Of a stretch of 64,000 nucleotides of DNA, positions 53,325 to 60,709 are shown in pieces; position 1 is the stretch's first letter, and every line of letters begins with the position of its first letter. The notes beneath the pieces are model-generated. The model searched no databases, was not told the origin of the DNA, and was given only the letters and a program-made list of their open reading frames with translations. Made by a program: the position numbers and the translations under genes. The stretch is from contig NZ_DIIM01000011.1 in the NCBI RefSeq assembly GCF_002420705.1, forward strand, positions 62,001-126,000, given 5' to 3'. The DNA comes from Sphingobacterium sp. UBA5670 (lineage in GTDB: Bacteria; Bacteroidota; Bacteroidia; Sphingobacteriales; Sphingobacteriaceae).

Positions 53325-54143
53325 TTAAACAGCAACATTGTGATCACGTAATGCGTCATTTAATGACGTCTTTTTGTCCGTAGACTCTTTACGTTGGCCG
53401 ATGATCAAAGCACAAGGAACTTGATATTCTCCAGCGGCAAATTTCTTCGTATAAGATCCTGGAATCACAACTGAACGGGCAGGTACATAACCTTTATATT
53501 CAACTGGCTCAGGGCCTGTCACATCAATAATTTTTGTTGATGCTGTCAATACAACATTGGCGCCTAATACTGCTTCTTTTTCGACACGAATACCTTCGAC
53601 CACAATCGCTCTTGATCCGATGAATACATTGTCTTCAATAATAACAGGAGCTGCTTGTACGGGTTCCAGTACACCACCAATTCCGACACCGCCACTTAAG
53701 TGAACATGTTTACCAATTTGTGCACAAGAGCCAACAGTTGCCCATGTATCTACCATAGTGCCTTCGTCTACATAAGCACCAATATTAACATAAGAAGGCA
53801 TCATAATCACCCCTTTGGCCAAATAGGCACCTAAACGAGCGGAAGCTCCTGGTACAACACGCACGCCCGTGTGTTTGTAGTCTGTTTTTAATTTCATTTT
53901 GTCATGAAACACAAAAGGACCAGCAGTCGTTTCACGCATATCATTGATTGGAAAATATAAGATGACGGCTTTTTTGATCCAATCATTTACATGCCATCTC
54001 GTCCCGATCATTTCAGCCACCCGGATTTCCCCGCTATCTAACTTCATGATAACAGCACGGATCGCTTCTGTATATTCTTTATATTCTAATAATTGTCTGT
54101 CTTCCCACGCTTCCTCAATCAATTTTTTTAGTGGCTCTACCAT
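53325..54143 (-). CDS. dapD: Tetrahydrodipicolinate N-succinyltransferase
   Basis: 272 residues. Succinylates tetrahydrodipicolinate in the lysine/diaminopimelate pathway. A helical N-terminus (LKKLIEEAWEDRQLLEY) is followed by a left-handed beta-helix of hexapeptide repeats (AYLAKGVIMMPSYVNIGAYVDEGTMVDTWATVGSCAQIGKHVHLSGGVGIGGVLEP) and the usual C-terminus. First gene of the minus-strand dapD-tsaC-DUF4920-folP unit. Its promoter at 54184-54214 overlaps an inverted repeat. Confidence 0.96.
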   Translation of the reverse strand: MVEPLKKLIEEAWEDRQLLEYKEYTEAIRAVIMKLDSGEIRVAEMIGTRWHVNDWIKKAVILYFPINDMRETTAGPFVFHDKMKLKTDYKHTGVRVVPGASARLGAYLAKGVIMMPSYVNIGAYVDEGTMVDTWATVGSCAQIGKHVHLSGGVGIGGVLEPVQAAPVIIEDNVFIGSRAIVVEGIRVEKEAVLGANVVLTASTKIIDVTGPEPVEYKGYVPARSVVIPGSYTKKFAAGEYQVPCALIIGQRKESTDKKTSLNDALRDHNVAV

Positions 54144-54183
54144 ATTATTTGTTTGCTTATTTGAATTAGTTTATTTTGATGTA

Positions 54184-54221
54184 CAAACTTAGATAAAGTT
54201 GGACTTAAAAACAACTTTATC
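54184..54221 (-). promoter_or_regulatory. dapD promoter with inverted-repeat operator candidate
   Basis: Read on the minus strand: TTG (54214-54212), 20 bases, TAAGTTTG (54191-54184), a good Bacteroidota promoter giving a leader of about 35 bases. The spacer holds a perfect 10-bp inverted repeat, GATAAAGTTG (54192-54201) and CAACTTTATC (54212-54221), ten bases apart, well placed for a repressor or activator. Confidence 0.6.
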
Positions 54222-54368
54222 CATTGTTCCTTGCAATAGACTTCCCTGATAATAATAGCCTACCAACTTATGATCAACTTCTGACTGCAACCACAGTGTG
54301 TGCACAGTGAATCCACGTTGAGTGCATCTTTTAAAGGGACCATCACTATACAGATCTCGTTTTAACAA
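54189..54368 (-). pseudogene. Possible small gene or gene remnant upstream of dapD
   Basis: An open frame of 59 residues from a TTG at 54368; the frame itself stays open about 13 codons further up, with no ATG. It reads LLKRDLYSDGPFKRCTQRGF... and ends ...GTMDKVVFKSNFI. The composition looks protein-like, but there is no usable start, no family was recognised, and its stop overlaps the dapD -7 element. It may be a decayed 3' end of a lost gene or chance. It also contains the long inverted repeat at 54275-54389. Confidence 0.25.
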
Positions 54369-54389
54369 TCCGCTTGCAGTCAGGAGTTG
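54275..54389. repeat. Long inverted repeat, possible structured RNA
   Basis: CAACTTCTGACTGCAA (54275-54290) pairs fully with TTGCAGTCAGGAGTTG (54374-54389), 16 pairs with a single G-T on the plus-strand RNA. The arms enclose 83 bases with minor internal hairpins (TGCAC at 54301-54305 and GTGCA at 54322-54326). TACCAACT (54261-54268) competes for AGTTGGTA (54385-54392), giving an alternative 8-bp stem. No known RNA family was recognised. The alternatives are a structured leader or small RNA, or a remnant of a mobile repeat. Confidence 0.4.
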
Positions 54390-54443
54390 GTATGGGGAAT
54401 TTTCTATAATTGATTTTGGTTATATCGGTTCTAAAAATATAGT

Positions 54444-54451
54444 TATTTTTG
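54444..54451 (+). promoter_or_regulatory. -7 element directly before the S4 gene
   Basis: TATTTTTG, an exact TAnnTTTG match, ends four bases before the ATG at 54456. The -33 element is weak (TTTG at 54415-54418 is 25 bases away). If used, the transcript would begin at or within a base or two of the start codon, that is, leaderless. Confidence 0.5.
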
Positions 54452-54455
54452 TCAT

Positions 54456-54866
54456 ATGGCAGGAACATCAGAAAAATTGAGAATTGATAAATATCTGTGG
54501 TCAATTAGGTTATTTAAGACAAGGACTTTGGCGACAGAAGCCTGTAAGGCAGGGCGAGTGAAACTAAATGGCCAAAATATAAAACCATCTTACGAAGTCA
54601 AGATCGGTGATGTATATCATGTCCAAAAGGGAATTGAGAAAAAAGTGGTAAAGGTTACTGGTCTTTTAGAACGTCGTGTTGATGCGAAGACGGCAGTTCA
54701 ATTTTATGAAGATCAGACGCCTATAGAAGAAACCGTAGGATTTAAATCCGTGTTTCATGCTCCAGTCCTAAAGCGCGATCGTGGTACCGGACGCCCTACG
54801 AAAAAGGACCGTCGTGAAATAGATGGTTTACAATCTTCAGAATGGTGGGAGAAAGAAGATGAATAA
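54456..54866 (+). CDS. S4-domain RNA-binding protein (Hsp15 family)
   Basis: 136 residues. The S4 RNA-binding domain starts at once (LRIDKYLWSIRLFKTRTLATEACKAGRVKLNGQNIKPSYEVKIGDVYHV, residues about 8-57). A basic C-terminal tail follows (KRDRGTGRPTKKDRREID). Hsp15 family members bind stalled 50S subunits with peptidyl-tRNA. ATG 54456 is the only start that keeps the domain whole. The downstream asparaginase gene overlaps its end by 8 bases. Confidence 0.9.
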   Translation: MAGTSEKLRIDKYLWSIRLFKTRTLATEACKAGRVKLNGQNIKPSYEVKIGDVYHVQKGIEKKVVKVTGLLERRVDAKTAVQFYEDQTPIEETVGFKSVFHAPVLKRDRGTGRPTKKDRREIDGLQSSEWWEKEDE

Positions 54867-55908
54867 TCTGAAGATATGCGTCATAATTACGGCGGGAAGC
54901 CTGTTGGCGATGTCCTGTAAATCGTATGTAAAATCGACAACCTCAGCTAAAGGTGAATTTGTCTTGGCTATCCATGGTGGGGCTGGCACGATCTTGAAAA
55001 AGAATATGACAGATTCGATGGAGCAGGCTTATAAAACCGTATTGGGACAAGCTCTCAAAGTTGGCTATGAAAAAATTAAGCAAGGCGGCAGCAGTTTGGA
55101 TGCGGTTGAATCTGTGATACATATTATGGAAGATTCACCATTATTTAATGCTGGTAAGGGTGCTGTTTTTACACACGATGGGAGAAATGAACTGGATGCC
55201 TCAATTATGAATGGAAAGACTTTGGCTGCAGGAGCTGTTGCAGGGGTTACGACTATCAAAAACCCGATCTCAGCAGCGAAAGCGGTGATGGAAAAATCTG
55301 AGCACGTGATGATGGTCGGTAAAGGTGCGGAGCAATTCGCTGCACAAGCGGGATTGGAAATCGTAGATCCTTCCTATTTTTGGACCGAAGCACGTTGGGA
55401 ATCTCTACAGAAAATTAAAAAAGAAGACAGTACCAAAACGCAATTGGATCATGATCAAAAACAGGTTTCGCGTTTGGGGCTGGCTAATAAAGATGCAAAA
55501 TTCGGTACAGTAGGCTGTGTTGCTTTGGATGGATACGGTAACTTGGCGGCGGGTACTTCGACAGGAGGGATGACAAATAAGAAGTTTGGACGAGTTGGTG
55601 ATTCTCCAATTATCGGAGCTGGAACTTATGCCAACAACGAAACCTGTGCAGTTTCTTGTACAGGGTGGGGAGAGTTCTATATTCGTCATGTAGCTGCCTA
55701 TAAAGTGTCGGCATTAATGGAATATAAAGGTGAAGATGTTGTTCAGGCAAGTCAGGAAGTGATCGACGGTATTGGTAAGATGGGCGGCAATGGAGGGATG
55801 ATTGTTTTGGACAAAGATGGTCATGTCGCTATGCCTTTTAATACCGCCGGCATGTATCGAGGAACTGTGACTAAAGATGGTAAGATTACCGTAGAAATTT
55901 ATAAATAG
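54859..55908 (+). CDS. Ntn-type isoaspartyl peptidase/L-asparaginase, lipoprotein
   Basis: 349 residues from ATG 54859, inside the last codons of the S4 gene. Plant-type asparaginase that cleaves itself before T217 (KFGTVGCVALDGYG) to give alpha and beta subunits. Other motifs are FVLAIHGGAGTI, NAGKGAVFTHDGRNELDASIMNG, AGTSTGGMTNKKFGRVGDSPIIGAGTYA and GNGGMIVLDKDG. The N-terminus has a lipobox (LLAMSCKS), placing it in the envelope. It hydrolyses isoaspartyl dipeptides and asparagine and could recycle damaged or glycopeptide-derived amino acids (inference). Confidence 0.94.
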   Translation: MNNLKICVIITAGSLLAMSCKSYVKSTTSAKGEFVLAIHGGAGTILKKNMTDSMEQAYKTVLGQALKVGYEKIKQGGSSLDAVESVIHIMEDSPLFNAGKGAVFTHDGRNELDASIMNGKTLAAGAVAGVTTIKNPISAAKAVMEKSEHVMMVGKGAEQFAAQAGLEIVDPSYFWTEARWESLQKIKKEDSTKTQLDHDQKQVSRLGLANKDAKFGTVGCVALDGYGNLAAGTSTGGMTNKKFGRVGDSPIIGAGTYANNETCAVSCTGWGEFYIRHVAAYKVSALMEYKGEDVVQASQEVIDGIGKMGGNGGMIVLDKDGHVAMPFNTAGMYRGTVTKDGKITVEIYK

Positions 55909-55938
55909 TCACTTGGCTACTTCATAACCCTAAAATAG

Positions 55939-55982
55939 CCCAAGCGATCAATACAAGAAATACAACCAGTTGATCACTTGGG
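55939..55982. terminator. Shared hairpin between convergent asparaginase and ytxJ genes
   Basis: CCCAAGCGATCAA (55939-55951) and TTGATCACTTGGG (55970-55982), 13 positions with one mismatch (G-T on the minus-strand RNA), loop of 18. Located midway between convergent genes. There is no strong T run, so it may end transcription only weakly. Confidence 0.55.
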
Positions 55983-56022
55983 ATAAGTTTTGTGGTTTTT
56001 ATAGCATTTACAGGTGGTAACC

Positions 56023-56361
56023 TTAAAGTGCAGTCAGGTATTTTTCAATTTCGTCAAATTGAATATCACCATGCGAAGCATCATACCGGTTATTCTTCCC
56101 TTCTACGATCAGTATTTGTGGCGACTGGTGTTCTACGTTCCAGCGTTGAGCAATTTCATTCGATAATGAACGGTAGCGTAAGAGGTCTAAGAGATAAATA
56201 GCATAATCATGATCAGAAGTAGCTGACATTCGCTCCAGGCTACGCTTGGCCATGTTACTTATGCCACAAGTAGTGCTATGTTTAAAGATGGCCACGACTT
56301 TATCGGATTGGTAAAGTTCCTGTAATTGTTCTTCTGTATTTAATTCTATCCAATTAATCAT
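56023..56361 (-). CDS. ytxJ: Bacillithiol-system redox protein YtxJ (monothiol bacilliredoxin)
   Basis: 112 residues, thioredoxin-like fold. The motif FKHSTTCGISNMAKRSLERM carries the single reactive Cys of YtxJ/DUF2847 proteins, which remove bacillithiol from oxidised protein thiols. Its presence suggests the host makes bacillithiol, as many Bacteroidota do. The start ATG (56361) is one base after the stop of the preceding minus-strand gene, so the two are co-translated. Confidence 0.88.
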   Translation of the reverse strand: MINWIELNTEEQLQELYQSDKVVAIFKHSTTCGISNMAKRSLERMSATSDHDYAIYLLDLLRYRSLSNEIAQRWNVEHQSPQILIVEGKNNRYDASHGDIQFDEIEKYLTAL

Positions 56362-56362
56362 A

Positions 56363-57103
56363 TTATAGTTCTGTGAATTTTTTCTGTTCTACTTGTACAA
56401 AGGAAGAAATAGAGGAGAATACGCAGGTCTTCTTATCGTTATTCGTAGCGTTAAAAAAACTAGGGAGCCGTATGCCATCCCCGATTTCCTTGTATTTGCT
56501 TACTTCATAAGCAATTTTCTCTCCTTTATCGGTGTATTCGTAATAAGTGATCTCGCCGGTATTTTGATCTATGTAAATAGATCCATCTATCTTTAAACCA
56601 AAAATAGAACCCGACGAACTGATATTCGCTATTGTTAATTTTTGTCCACCAATGAAACGATCGGTTTGACCTTTGAGTGTGACATTCTTATGTCCAATTA
56701 AGGTGGGTAAAAGGAGTAGATTGAGGTCGGAAAATAGTTGGCCTCGGATTGATTTTCTAAGTTCCGCACCGTCTGGCGTCGAATTTCCTCCGATGTAGAG
56801 TTTATCCGCGCTACTTTTTTTAAAATTAAACAGATAAGTTACCTGATCTGTTCCACTATAGCCGTCAAATCTGCATTCTCCGGTTGAGCGATTGAATAAG
56901 AATTTTCGCTCATCATTGGACACTTGATCTGAAATCGTATTTCCCTTTGCTGAGAAAGCTAGAAATTGTAAAGAGTCCCATTTACCTTGGCCACCGATAC
57001 TTTGCCATACCTGTTTGTTTAGACTATCACCTTGTGCTATAACATTGAGCTGACAGCAAAAAGTAAAGACAAATATCAACAGTACATTCGATAATGTTTT
57101 CAT
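56363..57103 (-). CDS. Exported protein of unknown function
   Basis: 246 residues from ATG 57103; the longer frame starts at a TTG and hides the signal peptide, which runs MKTLSNVLLIFVFTFCCQLNVIAQ. The mature part is beta-rich with KFLFNRSTGECRFDGYSG, DRFIGGQKLTIANISSSGS and GSIYIDQNTGEITYYEYTDKGEKI. This resembles LolA-like or outer-membrane lipoprotein-sorting folds only in general character. No family was firmly recognised. In operon with ytxJ. Confidence 0.7.
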   Translation of the reverse strand: MKTLSNVLLIFVFTFCCQLNVIAQGDSLNKQVWQSIGGQGKWDSLQFLAFSAKGNTISDQVSNDERKFLFNRSTGECRFDGYSGTDQVTYLFNFKKSSADKLYIGGNSTPDGAELRKSIRGQLFSDLNLLLLPTLIGHKNVTLKGQTDRFIGGQKLTIANISSSGSIFGLKIDGSIYIDQNTGEITYYEYTDKGEKIAYEVSKYKEIGDGIRLPSFFNATNNDKKTCVFSSISSFVQVEQKKFTEL

Positions 57104-57189
57104 AATCCTATTTTTAAAGAAACAATCACAAAGCAACCGACTCCTGAATCGGGCGCATTCAGCTCGATGATTGTATTTTTATGCTAGTG

Positions 57190-57239
57190 AAAAATAAAAA
57201 TCGATTAATAAAATAAGTGAATATCTTATTAATCGATTT
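57190..57239 (-). terminator. AT-rich terminator after ribH
   Basis: Perfect 14-bp inverted repeat AAATCGATTAATAA (57198-57211) and TTATTAATCGATTT (57226-57239), loop of 14. On the minus strand it is followed by TTTATTTTTCAC, as expected for a terminator of ribH. Confidence 0.65.
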
Positions 57240-57323
57240 ATTCAAAATATGCAGTATCTGAGTTTCTAAGTTGTGCTCAAAAATACCTTTCATCATTGAA
57301 TGGTAGGCAAAATTAATACCAAA

Positions 57324-57812
57324 CTAGAATTTTTTGGCAATATGAGCCATTTGTATAGCAGTAATAGCGGCTTCTTCACCTTTATTGCCATGCTTGCCAC
57401 CCGCGCGATCCAATGCTTGTTGCAAATTATCCGTTGTCAGCACACCAAAAATAGCGGGTTTGTTGTATTTGAGCCCCACATTGGCAATGCCGTTTGCAAC
57501 GGCGTCGCAAATAAAATCAAAGTGTCTAGTTTCTCCCTGAATGACGCATCCTAAGCAGATAACGGCGTCAAAACTCTGATTTCTTAATGCTAGATCTGCT
57601 CCAGAAATTAACTCGAAACTCCCAGGAACCTCGATCACCTCTATATTGCTTTCCTTAGCGCCGTGCTTTTCTAAACCTGTAATTGCACCATTCAATAATG
57701 CACCAGTAATTTCTGCGTTCCATTGTGCAACAACGATTGCAAATTTGAATGGACTTGCATCCGCAACCTGGATATGCGAAAAGTCTGATAAATTTTTAAT
57801 GCTACTTGCCAT
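57324..57812 (-). CDS. ribH: 6,7-dimethyl-8-ribityllumazine synthase
   Basis: 162 residues from ATG 57812; the longer frame (MCPPKITIF...) runs through the promoter. Makes lumazine in riboflavin synthesis. Motifs: FAIVVAQWNAEITGALLNGAITGLEKHG, VIEVPGSFELI, FDAVICLGCVIQGETRHFDFICDAVANGI, FGVLTTDNLQQALDRAGGKHGNKG. It is the standard length for the family. Confidence 0.95.
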   Translation of the reverse strand: MASSIKNLSDFSHIQVADASPFKFAIVVAQWNAEITGALLNGAITGLEKHGAKESNIEVIEVPGSFELISGADLALRNQSFDAVICLGCVIQGETRHFDFICDAVANGIANVGLKYNKPAIFGVLTTDNLQQALDRAGGKHGNKGEEAAITAIQMAHIAKKF

Positions 57813-57820
57813 AATAGTAA

Positions 57821-57850
57821 CAAAGATAGTGATTTTAGGTGGGCACAAAA
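57821..57850 (-). promoter_or_regulatory. ribH promoter, almost leaderless
   Basis: On the minus strand TTTTG (57850-57846), 17 bases, TATCTTTG (57828-57821), eight bases before the ribH ATG. The transcript would begin about three bases before the start codon. Confidence 0.6.
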
Positions 57851-57878
57851 AAAGAGGCTATAAAATAGCCTCTTTTTT
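57848..57878 (-). terminator. Terminator of the TPR-protein gene
   Basis: Perfect 13-bp stem AAAAAAGAGGCTA / TAGCCTCTTTTTT around a five-base loop, with T runs in both readings. It lies just after the stop of the TPR gene (57901). Its distal arm overlaps the ribH -33 region. Confidence 0.88.
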
Positions 57879-57900
57879 ATTATGTTCTAGATTTATTCTA

Positions 57901-58572
57901 TTAAAGATGTGCTTGTACACGGCCTAATAAGCCATCAATTGTAGAAGCTTCTTGGCTCTCTGGAAAATCTGTTTTGATTTTTTTGTAAGCATTCTCTGCA
58001 CTTTTGTAATCATTTTGTGCTTCGTATACAAGCCCTAATTTTTTCAAAAAGAGTGGCGTTGTATAGGAGTTGCTAGATTTTTCAGATGCTTGCTTATAAT
58101 AGTCCGCGGCTTTTTTGTAATCTTTTAATTCTGAGTAAGCGTCACCTGTTAAACCGATTACCAAAGGATCTAAAATTTGGCTTCCAGTAGGAGAATATTT
58201 TTCGAGTGCTTTCACCGCTTCATTGAATTTGCCTTGACGCAAATATAAACCGCCTAAATATGCATTTGCAATATTTGCAGATTTTGTATTTGAATATTCG
58301 TCGGCAATTTGTTTAAAACCAAGAAATGCACCATCGCCCATGATTGCTTTGTTTTGCAAAGAATCAATTGTTGCAAGCTGTTCTGCTTTGTACATACGGT
58401 TCGAAGCTTCTTCTGCTCTTGGATCTAGATAAAGCTTTTGATATCCAAAATAAAGTAAGATCAATACAACGATACCACCTAAAATGAACACTACACTTTT
58501 TTGGTTATCTTGAAAAAAAGATCCTTTTGAAGGTTTGAAACCTTGATTTGTATTATTTGTGTTTTTAGACAT
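57901..58572 (-). CDS. Membrane-anchored TPR protein (YfgM-like)
   Basis: 223 residues. A cytoplasmic N-terminus (about 1-27) is followed by one membrane helix (about 28-46, SVVFILGGIVVLILLYFGY) and four or five TPR-like repeats (SNTKSANIANAYLGGLYLRQGKFNEAVKALEKYSP, GDAYSELKDYKKAADYYKQASE, LGLVYEAQNDYKSAENAYKKI). The layout matches YfgM-like proteins that contact the Sec translocon, but the exact role in Bacteroidota is not established. Own promoter and terminator. Confidence 0.85.
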   Translation of the reverse strand: MSKNTNNTNQGFKPSKGSFFQDNQKSVVFILGGIVVLILLYFGYQKLYLDPRAEEASNRMYKAEQLATIDSLQNKAIMGDGAFLGFKQIADEYSNTKSANIANAYLGGLYLRQGKFNEAVKALEKYSPTGSQILDPLVIGLTGDAYSELKDYKKAADYYKQASEKSSNSYTTPLFLKKLGLVYEAQNDYKSAENAYKKIKTDFPESQEASTIDGLLGRVQAHL

Positions 58573-58596
58573 TACTAATCAGTAAAATATGGATTG

Positions 58597-58626
58597 CAAA
58601 AATACACTTTTCGAGCAAATTTGCAA
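58597..58626 (-). promoter_or_regulatory. Promoter of the TPR-protein gene
   Basis: Minus strand: TTG (58626-58624), 19 bases, TATTTTTG (58604-58597), then about 24 bases to the ATG at 58572. A good match to the Bacteroidota promoter. Confidence 0.65.
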
Positions 58627-58656
58627 GTGTTTTGTAAATTTTAAAGTAATTTAACT

Positions 58657-60576
58657 TTAGTTTTCCGACCCGTTTGACAATTCAATTTCCTTGTCCAGTT
58701 GTTCGTAGATGGAATTTTTACTTTTGAATTCCGGTACAATAATTTTCATTTGATATACAACTTCGTTTTTGTTTTGTGTCGCTAAGCGCTGTTGCAATTC
58801 ATCGATTTTTATACACACGATATCATAATTATTTTCTCTGACTTTGGCGATCATGATTTTCTCGTGGTGAGTGGGCAAGGTATTCTCTAAATCATTTAAT
58901 AGTTCCTCATATAATTTTTCTCCGGGTCTCAAACCAGTGAATTTTATTTCAATATCTTCATTCGGTTTAAACCCTGAAAGGCGGATCATTTTTTTAGCGA
59001 GCTCAACTATTTTTACCGATTTCCCCATATCAAAAACAAAGATCTCTCCGCCTTGTCCCATTGTTCCGGCCTCAAGAACTAATCGACATGCTTCAGGAAT
59101 GGTCATAAAATAACGGGTGATTTCGGGGTGGGTAACTGTTACAGGGCCACCTTTTTGAATCTGATCTCTAAATCGGGGAATAACTGATCCATTGGAGCCT
59201 AGGACATTGCCAAAGCGGGTTGTTATAAATTTGGTATGAACATTTCCGCCCGATGCGTGCTCCAAATGATTATTTAATGATTGTACATAAATTTCTGCGA
59301 TACGTTTGGTTGCTCCCATGATATTTGTCGGATTTACTGCCTTATCTGTGGAAACAAAAACAAATTTTTCCACTTGGAATTCTACGGCTAAATCAGCTAG
59401 ATTCTTTGTTCCTATGACGTTTGTCTGTACAGCTTCCAGCGGGTGGTTTTCCATCATTGGCACATGTTTGTATGCTGCTGCATGATATACATAGTGCGGT
59501 TTGAAGGTTTCAAAAAGTAAATGCATGCGTTTTGTACTTCGAACATCCGCGATATAGGTATGATATACCTGATTTGGGAACTCATCTTGAAGGTCAAGCT
59601 GGAGGTTATGTAGTGGTGACTCCGCCTGGTCACAAAGGATAATCATTTGAGGTTCGTATTTCCCTAATTGAGAAGCTATTTCACTTCCTATTGAACCAGC
59701 AGCTCCTGTGACCAATATCCGTTTGCCTTTTGTCTGGCTTAGTATATGGTCGTCATTAATCTTAATCGGATCTCTTTCTAGCAAATCTTCGATTCTTATT
59801 TTCTGAATCTGATTAGGGTTAAGGTCGCCATTCATAATCTTCTTAACGGGTGGTAGCGTTAAGATATTTACATTTTTTTCAAGTGCAACGTCCGTGATTT
59901 CATTTTTGCGGTCTGACGGGATGTTGTGGGAGGCGATGATGACTTCTTCAATATTTAGTGTGTTAATGAGGTGACTAAACTTTTGAGAAGCGTAAATTTT
60001 GGTCCCATCAATTACTTTATTGATCTTTTGCTCATTATCATCTAAAAAGCCTACAATAGCATTTTTGGAGCGTACGTCATGGTCTAGTGTTCTTTTTACA
60101 GCGATCCCCAAATCACCAGCACCATAGATCAGGGTTTTTTTTCTGGAACCGTTGACTTTTTTTGTATATAAAAAGAAAATTTTAATAATCGTTCGATATA
60201 CGGTTAAAATAAGAAAGGAGAAGAGCGCAAAGAAGATAATGAGCGCGGTTGGGACGTTTCTTTCAACCTCGTTAGCCTGGATCACTAATTTGATTACTAA
60301 GAGAACGAAAACGCTAAATATTATAGTCGATAATATCCGTATGGAATCGATGGCGCTTGTGTAACGAACGATCCCGGTATACATCTTGAAGAGGTAAAAT
60401 GACAGAGAGCATACACTTATGAATAAAATGTAACGAATACTAAAATCAATGTCGAGTAGAAAATCGAAATTAAAATCGTAGTAAATGACATTTGCAAGCA
60501 GATAAGCAATGGAGACACTAAAGATATCCAATAAAAAAATGATCCATCGAGGCACTATATTCACTTTGCTGAGCAT
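58657..60576 (-). CDS. CapD/FlaA1-type UDP-sugar 4,6-dehydratase, membrane-bound
   Basis: 639 residues from ATG 60576, chosen because the membrane part starts there and the promoter lies at 60601-60630; the frame opens upstream at 60645. Four membrane helices (about 10-125) come first, then a CoA-binding-like Rossmann domain (KTLIYGAGDLGIAVKRTL) and a second, catalytic SDR domain (GKRILVTGAAGSIGSEIASQL, YHAAAYKHVPMMENHP, VSTDKAVNPTNIMGATKR). In this family the catalytic Tyr is replaced by Met in that motif. It converts UDP-GlcNAc to a 4-keto-6-deoxy sugar for surface polysaccharide or glycan synthesis. It is complete; no other polysaccharide genes are in view. Confidence 0.9.
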   Translation of the reverse strand: MLSKVNIVPRWIIFLLDIFSVSIAYLLANVIYYDFNFDFLLDIDFSIRYILFISVCSLSFYLFKMYTGIVRYTSAIDSIRILSTIIFSVFVLLVIKLVIQANEVERNVPTALIIFFALFSFLILTVYRTIIKIFFLYTKKVNGSRKKTLIYGAGDLGIAVKRTLDHDVRSKNAIVGFLDDNEQKINKVIDGTKIYASQKFSHLINTLNIEEVIIASHNIPSDRKNEITDVALEKNVNILTLPPVKKIMNGDLNPNQIQKIRIEDLLERDPIKINDDHILSQTKGKRILVTGAAGSIGSEIASQLGKYEPQMIILCDQAESPLHNLQLDLQDEFPNQVYHTYIADVRSTKRMHLLFETFKPHYVYHAAAYKHVPMMENHPLEAVQTNVIGTKNLADLAVEFQVEKFVFVSTDKAVNPTNIMGATKRIAEIYVQSLNNHLEHASGGNVHTKFITTRFGNVLGSNGSVIPRFRDQIQKGGPVTVTHPEITRYFMTIPEACRLVLEAGTMGQGGEIFVFDMGKSVKIVELAKKMIRLSGFKPNEDIEIKFTGLRPGEKLYEELLNDLENTLPTHHEKIMIAKVRENNYDIVCIKIDELQQRLATQNKNEVVYQMKIIVPEFKSKNSIYEQLDKEIELSNGSEN

Positions 60577-60600
60577 GGTATTATATCTGATTAATTTAGA

Positions 60601-60630
60601 CAAATGTAGATAAATTTGTCTCATTCCAAA
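60601..60630 (-). promoter_or_regulatory. Promoter of the CapD-like gene
   Basis: Minus strand TTTG (60630-60627), 18 bases, TACATTTG (60608-60601), 24 bases before the chosen ATG 60576. It supports that start over the longer frame. Confidence 0.7.
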
Positions 60631-60656
60631 GCTGGGCGGTGCCAAATTTATCTTCG

Positions 60657-60688
60657 TTTGATAAGATTGATTATTTATTGTAATTTTA
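60657..60688 (+). promoter_or_regulatory. Promoter of the alanine dehydrogenase gene
   Basis: TTTG (60657-60660), 20 bases, TAATTTTA (60681-60688), a -7 element differing at the last base, 21 bases before the ATG. Divergent from the CapD-like gene promoter. Confidence 0.5.
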
Positions 60689-60709
60689 GCTAACGATCAA
60701 TTTTACAAG

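Noticed and set aside
54261..54392. The inverted repeat as a 5S rRNA, SRP RNA or tRNA
   Set aside because: None of the conserved blocks of those RNAs is present in the 83-base interior.
60577..60645. Longer N-terminus for the CapD-like protein
   Set aside because: The promoter elements at 60601-60630 lie inside this stretch, and the membrane domain starts with the ATG at 60576.
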